This document shows, piece by piece, positions 49,953 through 61,556 of a DNA stretch of 64,000 nt. A program made the translations under genes and the position numbers. Location: the NCBI GenBank assembly GCA_037783415.1, contig JAZGTN010000037.1:6310501-6374500 (forward strand), read 5' to 3'. How positions within the stretch are numbered: the first letter of the stretch is position 1; every line of letters begins with the position of its first letter. The stretch comes from Leptasterias polaris (taxonomy: Eukaryota; Echinodermata; Asteroidea; Forcipulatida; Asteriidae). Under the pieces are notes generated by a model. That model was not told where the DNA came from and ran no database searches. It saw only the letters and a program-made list of their open reading frames with translations.

Positions 49953-51688
49953 GGGCAGTTTGGAACCTTGACATGGCTGACATATTTGGGAAAAACATTT
50001 ACTGGTCTCACAAAAAGTACCAGTATGCTGAAAACACAGAAAACAAAACGCCGCTTTGCAAAACCGAGAACAAAATTATAACAATCGGGTCATGTGGGCA
50101 GTGCATGAAGACCAAACCTTGTCATTCTTTTCCCCATTATACACAAAACTTGCCTCTCCAGGAAGAGCTGCTGAGGGTGCTCTGTAGAGTAAACCCCCCC
50201 CCCCCCCCCCCTGCACTGTAAGCTTTCAAATAGAAATTGATGCTTTGACTGCAGTTTATAAGGCATTTATAAGGCAGTTAAAGGCATTTATAAATATTTA
50301 AAGTTATGTAGAAATTTATTTTTGAAGGTGAATATTTCATACAGCAACTACTTGAAGGTTTATCTTTCCAAGTTCTTTCTGACTAAAGTTAATCGTTTTA
50401 TTAATCTTTTGCTCTGAATCATCGATGGTGTAAAATAAATCGTAATTCTTAATCAATTGTAACGTAGCTTCTATAAGTTCTTTTGTATATAGAAGGAAAT
50501 ATTTTATGTACAGCTTTTTTAATCTTTATCTATATATATTATAAATAAATATATATATATATATGTGTGTGTGTGTATACACAAAAGACATCCATCAGGT
50601 GTTTTTTTAATTATCTATGCAGAAGATTTCATGCCGTAGTTGTCTTATTTATAAACAATAATATTTACATGTGGTGCGGATTTGGAGGGTCAATACTTTG
50701 TGTCAAATATTTTTCTTAATTACAAAGTGATGAATCTGAAACAAGTAGTCATTATGGTAATGATGATCTTGTGTGGTTTAAGGTTTTTCAAATGATAATA
50801 TGTAAGCTCCATGCCTTAATTTGTAGTCTTAAATGGGAAAATGCAGTTTGTTTATTTACGTTAAAATTAATAACATAAGGTGCTTTTTTTAAATAAAGTA
50901 TCAAAGGTGCCTTACTTCTCTCTACCTTCGCTGTTCTATGGGCCAAAGGTGGCCCTGAATCTGTAAGAGTCTACAGCCCCAGCAGCCAAACTAGTGCACA
51001 TGTTGCTAATCAATCTCTTGTTACCATCAATTGACTCCTTGATGAGTTACAGTTAAGTGTATTGCTCAATGACTCAGAAAACTGACCGGGGTTCGAACCC
51101 ACCTTCTGAAGACTTCATTCTGAAGACTCATCCATAAAACTTTATCTTTTAGAAAAGATAACTTTGTATTATTAAAGACAGTTGCCTTAATTACGTTTGT
51201 GTAACACTTGAGGGCTTGAATTTCTATTAAAGACAATCTGTTCAATCGTGACTTGTCATTTCATTAACCAATCAAAATTGCTTAAGCCTTCAACTTTAAG
51301 GTAATTGACCAATCTGTTTGTGACTTTTATAATTCAATGACAAATCAACGCACCATTGATCATTATATAATCTATTTTGCTTTTTTTTAAAGGGTAGTAT
51401 TAATTTTGATCGTACATTCATCACAGTAATAATATTCATAATCAAGAAGATATTGATTGCCTAAGTCCTTTGTGTACAGTCATTTCTTTTACTTAACAGT
51501 TAAGCGAAAAGCAAACTAAGAGAGTCGTACCAAGAATCTGTGAATAAATGTTTTTCTCAGAAATGTGTCTTTAACCATTGATGTATCGCAAGAGCTGGGC
51601 TCGATTTCACAAAGAGCTAAGATCGATCTTAAAGCGCGAATCAGCCTTAATTGCTAAGCAAAGTGTGATGTCCAATACAAATCACTAT

Positions 51689-51783
51689 TTGATTGGCCTT
51701 AGCTTTTTAAACTGTGAAGTGCCTTGAGCGTCTTTTTAGGCGGACATTTGCGCTATATATAAGTTTACATGTATTATTATTAT
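51689..51783 (+). mobile_element. Short retroposed SINE tail with 15-bp target duplication
   Basis: 95 bp from TTGATTGGCC to (ATT)n, flanked by AATACAAATCACTAT at 51674-51688 and 51784-51798. The end GCGCTATATATAAGTTTACA plus (ATT)n resembles SINE 3' ends. It sits in a palindromic element (51598-51850; GCTCGATTTCACAAAGAGC / TTTTTGGAATCGAGC). Confidence 0.85.
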
Positions 51784-54540
51784 AATACAAATCACTATGG
51801 TGGTAGTGACAACTGATCTTAGTGAATCTTAGTGCTTTTTGGAATCGAGCCTCTGGATAAATTGAGGATGCAGCTTAATAACTCTAACCTGAATTGTAGC
51901 TGTGAGTTGTCACTCTACACAGTATAGCAACAAACAATAAGATAAGTGTATATTATAGGAATTCCAAGTGACTTTGTTTTCACTGTCCAGGGTGTGTTTT
52001 TCCAATTGTTTTTAAAAAATAGTCCGGATGAACTTCATTTCCATTGCTATTTACAAAAATGCTCATAAAAATGTGAAATTATTTGTTAATAATAATTCGC
52101 GATACACATAACCTGCAATTTGAAGGGAAAAAAGGGTAAACTCATTTACTCATTTACTCATTTTGTTTTTGTGAAATATCTTCACAGTATTTATAGATGT
52201 TCTATAACGTTAGATGTACAATACAAGCAGCCATCAATCCAGTTATACAAAGGGCCTGACATAACCCACTGGACCTTTGGTTAGAATGATGTCAGTCTCC
52301 GTTGCACTGACATAGAGACATGTGTCCTACCTGGGCTAGAGACCTCTGGTCAAAGTTCAGCAATTCAGCAAACTTTTAATTACAAATACAAAATGGAAGA
52401 AATGTATTAAGTTATTTGTGGTCCAGTAGAGACAGTTCTGAGCTGCAAGACATGTGGTTTGTGCTACATGTCTGTGTTGTTCTGACAGCAGAGGCTGTGT
52501 TATTAAGGATGCTAGGTTCCGATTTTTGGCCGATTTTGACCCAAATAAAATTTATATCTAAATTTTGAATATCTGTTTTTATAGATTCAAGAAAGTTTGA
52601 AGTTTTCATTTAAGGTATTGCCTGAGAAAATTCGCCGATGATAAGTGGTAGATAAGTAAAAACTAAAATTAATTTTGGGATCCCAACATTACCCAACGTC
52701 CATCAGCCATGTACAAACAATTTTGGCATTATATGCAAAAGTTTGTGTTATGTTTTGCATTTAGAAACGGCATCATCTGTCAAAATTAGTTCCGAGAACT
52801 TTGTTTTAGTGTTTTTAAATTCTGTCGTCGAAAATCGGGCCATGCAACATTAATAAAGAATCACTTCTTTTTAAACAGATGTTAATTACTTCATCGAAAT
52901 GGAAATAAAAGAAGCAATGCTACAGTAGTTCTTGTTTATTTCGGCAAGCATCATGATGTATCCAATTGCTTTGTACAATCAAAATAATGATAGGCCTATA
53001 TACAAATTGATCACATGGAAATAAAAACCTCATCAACCTGATATCAACAGAACTTGCTTACATCGTCTGATTTACTGATTGTTTCCTTCCGTATGTTTGT
53101 GTTATTATTGAGAAAAGTAACATTTTGCAGACCTGTGGTTGGTTTCACAGAGTATCAATATTAATTTGCTAAGCAAAGTGTGATGTCACATTACTACCAT
53201 CACTACGGTGATATTAACAACCCATCTTAGATGAATCTTGGTGCTTCGTGAAATCAACCCCTGGTATTTTCTAGAGAGGGCTAAGACCATCCTCGTTTTG
53301 AAAAAGGGCACTTTCGTTGGAAAACATCTTAAAGTCCAGGGGTAACTTCCTAGCCCTATACCGAAATCTTGATTTGTATCTCGTGATCTTACATAATTCC
53401 AGTTTAAGAGGAATACGAAAAAGGTACATTCCCCCGTTAAGTTATCTTTATTTTCCTTACCTTGAGTGGACCTCCTTCAACTTTGTGTTTTGGGCGAATT
53501 TTTCATTAACTCTTTTCTCTTATACTCATGTATTCACTTCGTAAAGTTTATCAAGAATAAATTCCCGTATGCAGTGTACATTTTAGTTTTTGGGAGTTAT
53601 CTTTATTTTCTTTACCTTGAGTGGACCTCCTTTTGGGGAGTTAAACAAAAAATCAATTTAAGTCCCACAAAAAGTAACATTTAACGAATAATTACATCGA
53701 CGACAAGGGTACTTAGAGATTTTGTTAAGCAAACGTGTAGTTTAGCTCCTTTTGGGGAAGACCTTAGCATTCACCACATTTTCTTTTAATGATAACGAAA
53801 TAATTATACCTGTGTACAGATTCATTCTGAGATAGCGCAAACAGAACTTACCATTTGTTTCGCTGGTTCATTTCATCGTTCAGTGGACGTTGGTCATTTG
53901 GTTCTAGACGTACATAGCCAGTAGATGCCGTGCTCACCTTGGAACATGCTGAAATGTATTCGTATTTTAAAACCCTTCGAAGTGAAATCGCGCTAAATTT
54001 CTCAGTAGGGGCTTAGCCGCATAGGCCTTGGACTTTATAAAAAAAATATATAAACAAATACGATCCCCATCGTTTTCTTCTCTCAAAAAAATCCCCAAAC
54101 CACAATGTCCCCATCAAACCACATTATGGCTTCATGGGAAATGAGCTCCATATTGGGCCGAACCGCCCATTGCCAGCCAAATAACGTCCACAGTACAGTT
54201 TCAGTTGCCGAAATTGTCCATGGATAAATTCAAGAAACAAGAAGATGTGTAGTGAAGAATTACATGGCTTCCAACAGGTATAGGCTAAGCTTACCGGTAT
54301 CTTCTTACCTAGGTTATCAATAATGAATGGTAGAATGGCGTGCATTACGTCCCTTGAAAATTGAAGGGGCCTAATAATGACATAACAATAAGACTTTATG
54401 AGACAATGAGACTGTTACTCATTAGGCCTCAAAGCATTCCTGAAACCATCTCAACCCCTTCCTCCATGATTGGATACAGCCGCCGCCGGCAGCCACTACT
54501 TGGCGAGACAAGTTGCTAATCAGTGTTCACATCAACAATC

Positions 54541-56000
54541 ATTTCATTTCATTTTTTTTTCATTTCAGAAACATTTATTTCATGTCAACATCATTCATTA
54601 CAAAATATTGAAAAATAAATAGATAATATGTGACATTAACATGTAGGAAAAAGGAGAAGCAAATGCTTTTTGTTCCCCTTCCCTATAAAGACAAAGACAA
54701 AAGAAAACGTAAAACAAGGAAAACAGTACCGGACACGGACATTATTATGCATGAGTGAGACTAGACAATAGATATATAATTACTAATACATTAGGTGTAT
54801 TGAAAATAAAAAAGATACAATAAATTATTAAGTGGTGTATAAATCAATCAATATATTCTTTATTTTTTTAACGAAAAGATAAAACTCTGGCTGACTGTTT
54901 TAGTTCTGCATTTAGATTATTCCAGTAAAGGACTCCTTTATGAAATACACTCTTTCTAAAAAACTCAGTTCTACTTGGTTTTACAAAAAGATTCCCTCTG
55001 GCTAAACTACGGGTTTGGTGAGTGTGAACTGAAGCACTAACTAAAAAGAAGCCTTGAATTCATTGTGGTAATAAATTACGAGATTGTTTAAACATAAAAT
55101 TTGCTAAATTAAGTGAATGAATATCACCAAGTTTTAAAATACTTGACATGGCAAATAATGGGGAAGTATGTTCTAGATAACCTGCACCATGAATAATACG
55201 GATTGCTTTTTTCTGTAACAAAAACAATTTATTACAACCTGATGTTGATGAACCCCAGGCAAGAGAAGCATAATTCAAATATGGAAGTACAAATGAGTTA
55301 TAAAGTGTGACCAAAATGTGTTTGGGTAGAAAATACTTAAGTCTGCTCATGACTCCAACATTTTTTGACACCTTAGTACACAAACTACTAATATGATCAT
55401 TCCAAGAGAGATTTTCATCAATAAGAATGCCAAGAAATTTTGTAAACTTCACTTTGGTTAGAATTGTATTGTTTAAAATAAGTGGAGCATTTTGATTATA
55501 TATGTGTTGTCTTGCAGAGAAAATAATATAATTGGTCTTGAGTAAATTAACACACAATCTATTCGATAAGAGCCATTTGCTAACTTTGACAAGTTCAAAA
55601 TTTAAATCTTGAATGGCCTTATCAACATTCTGATGATTATACGATAAACTTGTATCAGTCTGCAAATAAACAAAAGGAAAGCTTGTCCGAAGAATTACAA
55701 ATATCATTAACATAAATAATAAATAACAAAGGCCCTAGCACACTTCCCTGTGGAACTCCGCAAGTAATAGTTTTTTCAGTGGAATGATGCGAGTTATAGG
55801 AGACAAACTGCCTTCTTTTAGATAAGTAACTCCTGAACCAGTCCAAGGCCAATCCACGCACACCGTAGTGCTCTAATTTGGGAAGAAGTATATCATGGTT
55901 GACTGTGTCAAAGGCCTTGGACAGGTCCAGGAAAACATCTGTGCCCTTACGGGTACATTGAATGAACCCCAAATAAAGTAAGGTTATAAATCCTAGTACA
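54541..56000 (-). pseudogene. Broken LINE, CR1/Jockey-type reverse transcriptase
   Basis: On the minus strand: [39 protein letters not shown] and SFCLFAD at about 55945-55655. Then, in another frame, DTSLSYNHQNVDKA through KFLGILIDENLSWNDHI to a stop at 55060. These are palm and thumb motifs of non-LTR reverse transcriptases. A frameshift falls within the FADD catalytic box, so the protein is dead. The 3' UTR runs to about 54541 with an ATGAA-rich tail. The 5' part, with the endonuclease, is missing; the foldback element borders it. Confidence 0.85.
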
Positions 56001-56766
56001 GCCAGTTTAGTGTTTGGAACTATGGGGCGCCGTTTGTCAATTAATTGTTTAGCGTATTTTTGACGTGTTTTTACCATGGTTTGTAATAATTAGATGTAAA
56101 CCATAGAAAGTGCTGTCAATTTATTTTGTGGTTTACATACCATAAATTTACAATCAAAGCTTAGAAATTATCGTTTATAAACCATGAAAATTGAATCATC
56201 ATAAAACATGGTTTATAAACCATGGTTTATAAACCATGAAAATTGAAGCGTCATAAAACATGGTTTATAAACCATGAAAATTGAAGCACCTTCAAAACAT
56301 GGTTTATAAACCATAACAATTTAAGCATAATAAAACATGGTTTACAAATCATGGTTTATAAACCATGAAAATTTAAGCACCTTCAAAACATGGTTTATAA
56401 ACCATGAAAATTTAAGCACCTTCAAAACATGGTTTATAAACCATAAAAATTTAAGCATCAAAACATGGTTTACAAATCATGGTTTATAAACCATGAAAAT
56501 TTAAGCATCTTCAAAACATGGTTTATAAACCATAAAAATGTAAACATGGTTTACAAATTTACAAATCATGATTCATGGTTTATAAACCATGAAAATTTAG
56601 GCATCTTCAAAACATGGTTTATAAATCATGGTTTATAAACCATGAAAAGTGAAGCATCATAAAACATGGTTTATAAACCATGAAAATCGTGTGTTCACAA
56701 ATCATGGTTTATAAACCATAAAAAACGTGTGTCACAAATCATGGCTTCACAAATCACGGCTTCACA

Positions 56767-57945
56767 GTGCGCAAATCGTGTGTCACCCAGCTATCTAATG
56801 CCATTTTTGACTGGGCTTCAATCATGGACAAGCCGCGCCCACCTCGCATCGACATCGCCTTCTTGGACTTTAGAAAAGCATTTGACATCATGCCCCATCA
56901 CACGCTACTCAATAAGCTCGCAAGGAACTTCAACATACAGGGTCAGACCTGGACATGGTTAAAATCATTTCTTACCGGACGGCATCAGCGAGTAATGTAC
57001 CAGGGAGCTTTTTCATCTTGGTCCCCTGTTACATCTGGCGTCCCCCAAGGAAGTGTCCTAGGCCCTCTATTGTTTAACTTGTTCATCAGTGACATTTCAG
57101 AAACCTTAGCCACCAAATCTCTACTCTTCGCTGACGATACGCTCATCTATCAACCCATCAGTTCCCGTGAAGATGAACTCCTCCTGCAAGCAGACCTTGA
57201 TGCCCTCGGCCGGTGGAGTGAGTCCAATGGGATGAAACTGAACACAAACAAATCTAAGATAATGCATATGACTAGATCAACAAAGACACTAGCCCTTCCA
57301 CAGTACTCCATTCATGGATTCCCCTTAACCATAGCAACCACCTACAAGTACCTTGGCGTCACAATGAACAGCACTTTAACATGGAACGACCATGTAAACA
57401 CTGTGGTTACCAAGGCAAATAGGACACTCGGTTTCATCTGGCACACCGCAGGAGGAACTTCTACAAAAGCACTGATGTCGCTATACCGGACACTTGTCGT
57501 ACCAGTTCTCGAGTACGGGTTGCCTGCCTGGTGTCCATACACAGCAGCTTTGTCATCAAAACTAGAACGGGTCCAAAGGAGAGCCACAAGAATGTTTCTG
57601 AAACAACAGAAAGGAGCTATGTCGTATGAGGAGAGACTACAAAAACTGAACTGGCAAAGCCTAGAATCTAGACGGCAAAGACTAGTCATTCAATTCACCA
57701 CCAAATGTTTATTCGGTTTAATTGACTGTCGCACAATAAACTCTAATACCTTTGTTAATACCCGGCACTTAGACACACTTACCTTTAATCATCGGTATGC
57801 TAGAACTCTTGGCCTAAAGAACACATCTATCCATTCATTTCCACGTATTTGGAGTAGTCTGCCTACAAATGTTAAGAATTCTCTCATCATTGATTCGTTT
57901 AAGTGTTTTAATGTTTACTTATGCAACCATTTCCAAGATGTCTAG
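56767..57945 (+). CDS. LINE reverse transcriptase, 5'-truncated but open (CR1/Jockey type)
   Basis: A 392-codon open frame with the reverse-transcriptase motifs [48 protein letters not shown] (FADD intact), KSKIMHMTRSTKT, YKYLGVTMNSTLTWNDHV and a thumb/C-terminal region to a TAG stop. The start is where it joins the foldback arm; the endonuclease and first palm motifs are missing, so it is a 5'-truncated insertion. Lack of stops suggests it is young. The 3' UTR runs to an (AAT)n tail at about 58878. Confidence 0.92.
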   Translation: MRKSCVTQLSNAIFDWASIMDKPRPPRIDIAFLDFRKAFDIMPHHTLLNKLARNFNIQGQTWTWLKSFLTGRHQRVMYQGAFSSWSPVTSGVPQGSVLGPLLFNLFISDISETLATKSLLFADDTLIYQPISSREDELLLQADLDALGRWSESNGMKLNTNKSKIMHMTRSTKTLALPQYSIHGFPLTIATTYKYLGVTMNSTLTWNDHVNTVVTKANRTLGFIWHTAGGTSTKALMSLYRTLVVPVLEYGLPAWCPYTAALSSKLERVQRRATRMFLKQQKGAMSYEERLQKLNWQSLESRRQRLVIQFTTKCLFGLIDCRTINSNTFVNTRHLDTLTFNHRYARTLGLKNTSIHSFPRIWSSLPTNVKNSLIIDSFKCFNVYLCNHFQDV

Positions 57946-58878
57946 ATTTTCATATACTCGAAGTTGCCATTTCTTGCCCTTATTGATTGATTGATGGCTG
58001 CATCGATTGTTTGTCAGTGCATTACCCGTTTGGTTGTCTGTCTGTTTTTCTGATGCTAGTTTGCTACATGTATTCTGTTTTTTTTGCTAGTCTGCTTGCA
58101 TATTTTTTGCTTGTTCACGTACATGTATGTTGTCAGCCATCATGTTCTTGGTTTTTTATGTTTTTGGTTTATCTGTCATCAAACAAAGGCCTGTTTCTAT
58201 TTTTTAGTTGGCCTGCTACATGTAAATCGTTTTCTTTTCTGTCAGTTATTTAATGTTTGGCATCCTCATGTTATTTCCCCCAAGGTTATTTACTTGACTA
58301 GTTGACTAGTATAGTACATGATTATGCCATATTGTTTTTATTTATAAATTAAAAATATATTATATTTACTGTGTTCATGTTTTATTTATTTTTATTTAAT
58401 TTGTTTATTATTTAATTATTTAATTATTAATTATATATATATATATATATATTTTTAAATGTTGTTCACTGATTATTTTTGTTTTCAGTGTTCCATTTTA
58501 AGATTGGATTGATAGGCTTTCGAGTCATAGTGTTTAAATTCACTTTTATTAATCCTGGCCATCTTATAATGGGTCTGTTTTTGTTCTTGTATTGTCTTTC
58601 AGCCTTTACTTCTTTTTTGCTATTGCTGCCGTATTCAATTCCTCATTTAATTGCATGTGGGTTTTTTATTGATTTTTTATTGCTTGTTGTTGTTCTTAGA
58701 CTCAGCAGCGAGCATTTAAGTTCACCTTTATTAATCCTCCATTGTTTTGTTCTTGTATTGGCTTATCAACCTTGATTTCTTTGTTTGGGGTAACTGATTT
58801 GCTGTAACTCTCCTGTACAATGTATTGTTGTTTGATTGTTACAATTCTTGGCCGAATAAATAATAATAATAATAATAA
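57946..58878 (+). mobile_element. LINE 3' UTR and (AAT)n tail
   Basis: T-rich sequence after the stop codon, with an (AT)n tract (58433-58451), ending GCCGAATAAATAATAATAAT and an (AAT)n run that meets the foldback arm (GGTTTATAAACC). Such short-repeat 3' ends are usual in CR1-like LINEs. The short open frames inside are not genes. Confidence 0.8.
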
Positions 58879-59001
58879 TGGTTTATAAACCATAAAAAAC
58901 CGTGTCCGAATTAACGGCTACAGCTACGGCTACGGCTAGATTTCCGCGTCATTATGCGTTGAAGTATAGGACATCCTTAGCAACATCCTTAGCAACATAT
59001 G

Positions 59002-59681
59002 AAGACCTTCACTCTGTGTACAGCTAGCTAAACAGCACATGACACAGGGATGACGCCCGCCCTCTGTTGTTTTGTAAGTGCTAATTCCATCTTACCCGTA
59101 TCATAATGGAATGGTCGAAGCACGGTTTTAGGCCAAGATGGCGTCCGACCGCACTCCGTGTAAGTTCGTTTTTTCCCCTGGTTAAAAATTCAGACTTCTC
59201 GTGAAGTTATGCCACTGTATTTTGGTTAATATTACATAGTACACATATTTCTAATAAATCCTTGATTTATTTGCTGTATTTAAGGTATTTAAAACTTGTT
59301 GTCGGCGTGTTGTCGGCACTCTGACTTGTTGTCGGCGTTGTCGGCGTGTTGTCGGCTTTAGTAGGACCCGTAACAACTAGCCTTTCCACGTTCGTTAGTT
59401 GCTTCGCCCATTGTCACATCACATTTAATTGTTCCCCCGGGCCCGCAATGGGCGCAAACAAACTCCGACTTGTCTCTAAGATTGTTAAGAAGAGTCGTCT
59501 AGGAACCAGACTACTTCGTGATTGGTTTCCTCTAGCCTCTGCCGGCATGCCGCATGGCACGCGGTGCATTACATCATTGCTAGCTCGCATGGGGAACCGA
59601 TCAGAATTGGGAAGGAGGTTTCAATGAGACGATGTAAGCCGTATCCGAATTGGTGGCTACAGCTACAGCTACGGCTGTTGC
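59002..59681 (+). other. Core of the foldback element, origin unknown
   Basis: Sequence between the arms. It contains CCAAGATGGCGTCCGACCGC (59132-59151) followed by a donor-like CCGT|GTAAGT, a (TTGTCGGCG)n short repeat (59299-59355) and a G+C-rich stretch (59430-59630) with a 93-codon frame (59346-59627). A second direct copy of the inner arm motif (CCGTATCCGAATT..GGCTACAGCTACAGCTACGG, 59639-59680) lies at the right edge. No transposase-like domain is recognised. It may hold a captured host 5' exon. Confidence 0.5.
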
Positions 59682-60839
59682 TAAGGATGTTGCTAAGGAT
59701 GTCCTATACTTCAACGCATGATGACGCGGAAATCTAGCCGTAGCCGTAGCTGTAGCCGTTAATTCGGACACGGTTTTTTATGGTTTATAAACCATGATTT
59801 GTGACACACGTTTTTTATGGTTTATAAACCATGATTTGTGACACACGATTTTTATGGTTTATAAACCATGATTTGTGACACACGATTTTTATGGTTTAAA
59901 CCATGATTTGTGACACACGTTTTTATGGTTTATAAACCATGATTTGTGAACACACGATTTTCATGGTTTATAAACCATGTTTTATGATGCTTCACTTTTC
60001 ATGGTTTATAAACCATGATTTATAAACCATGTTTTGAAGATGCCTAAATTTTCATGGTTTATAAACCATGAATCATCATGATTTGTAAACCATGTTTACA
60101 TTTTTATGGTTTATAAACCATGTTTTGAAGATGCTTAAATTTTCATGGTTTATAAACCATGATTTATAAACCATGTTTTGAAGATGCCTAAATTTTCATG
60201 GTTTATAAACCATGAATCATGATTTGTAAACCATGTTTACATTTTTATGGTTTATAAACCATGTTTTGAAGATGCTTAAATTTTCATGGTTTATAAACCA
60301 TGATTTGTAAACCATGTTTTGATGCTTAAATTGTTATGGTTTATAAACCATGTTTTGAAGGTGCTTAAATTTTCATGGTTTATAAACCATGTTTTATGAC
60401 GCTTCAATTTTCATGGTTTATAAAATGAACCATGGTTTATAAACCATGTTTTATGATGATTCAATTTTCATGGTTTATAAACCATAATTTCTAAGCTTTG
60501 ATTGTAAATTTATGGTATGTAAACCACAAAATAAATTGACAGCACTTTCTATGGTTTACATCTAATTATTACAAACCATGGTAAAAACACGTCAAAAATA
60601 CGCTAAACAATTAATTGACAAACGGCACCCCATAACATATGGAACTTCCATTTATACAGCTTTTGGTCAATCGAGTATTTCCATTCGCTAATTAGGCATA
60701 TTATGGTTCAGACCCAATTAATTTAAGCCATCATGTAGGTAGCCATTTTAGCTCTGCCTTAATCCCCTTTTCACTAAGTATAGGCTAGGCTATTTTTTAG
60801 TAGGCCACTAAATAATGTCACAAGGGACAGCCTACTGGG

Positions 60840-61435
60840 ATTATCAAATGTAACACAAAAATCAACACCCACCAAAATAGACTTGACCACATTTCACCAC
60901 CACTATGCCAGAACTCAAGCTCTCAAGTACACACCAATTCATTAATTTCCTCGGTTATGGAGCAACAGGCTTGCCTTCACACATAAAAGACTCACTTCTT
61001 CTGGACACTTTGGGGAATGTTTTTTGTAAGAAACTATCTGCTTATTACTACAATCTAGATGCTTATTATATTAGTTTTTTAGACTTGTTCATCTCCTACA
61101 AAATTCATCAACCATCCATTTCTTTTTGATAAACTCCATGAGTTCCCATTTCCTTCATTAATTTCATTCATTCAACTCATTTATTCATCGATGTGTTTTA
61201 TGAGTTTATTTATTTCATTTATCCATTTGTTGATTTATTTTCGACTGATTCAGACTGATTGATTCATTTTGTTTGTTTTATTTGTTGTTTGGATTTCTTA
61301 TATGGGTTTCTTAATCTAAAAAAAATTATTCGCTTTTTATTATGTTTTAGATTTTTCTTGTTTCTATTTGTTTGTTTATTTTTATTTTTATTTGTTTTAA
61401 TTAATTTTTTCAAATATTGTTTGTATACAGCAATC
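60840..61435 (+). pseudogene. Degraded 3' end of the same LINE family
   Basis: In shifted frames it reads TFHHHYARTQALKYTPIH, FPRLWSN and LPSHIKDSLLLDTL. These align with TFNHRYARTLGLKNTSIHSF, PRIWSS and LPTNVKNSLIIDSF of the LINE at 56767-57945. A T-rich 3' region with a similar text follows. It is disabled by frameshifts. Confidence 0.75.
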
Positions 61436-61556
61436 CTTCACCGATCTTGAACTCTTGGTGGCAGCAGACATGCCTCCATTACTGCGGTGTACCTGGGTGG
61501 TACTGCGCTGCCTAGCGACTGGTATAAGGTTTGTATGGTGTTCTAAAGGCGACAGA

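Larger units (their letters stand above)
48717..54540. other. FGD 3' UTR and downstream DNA, no further gene seen
   Basis: AT-rich. Elements include foldback 49103-49222, a TIR element (49638-49952), C20 at about 50196, (TA)n(TG)n at 50530-50580, SINE fragments (50930-51145, 51689-51783, 54360-54545) and palindrome-family fragments (51598-51850, 53140-53265). A direct repeat GTTATCTTTATTTTCnTTAC..TGAGTGGACCTCCTT lies at 53440-53490 and 53590-53640. The poly(A) site of FGD cannot be fixed. Confidence 0.5.
56021..60634. mobile_element. Large foldback (inverted-repeat) transposon with nested LINE
   Basis: The ends TATGGGGCGCCGTTTGTCAA (56021) and, inverted, TTGACAAACGGCACCCCATA (60634) start arms that stay complementary for about 0.9 kb. 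Each arm is built from some 15-20 palindromic GGTTTATAAACC units alternating with spacers such as AATTTAAGCACCTTCAAAAC. The left arm is interrupted by a LINE (about 56776-58878) and resumes at 58879-59001. The right arm is 59682-60634. The inner arm ends carry GGACACGG and GCTACGGCTACGGCT. The core is about 59002-59681. No transposase seen; no clear target duplication. The structure recalls TU foldback elements of sea urchins; homology is unproven. Confidence 0.9.

Noticed and set aside
57342..57689. 115-codon minus-strand frame
   Set aside because: Shadow of the LINE reverse transcriptase on the other strand.
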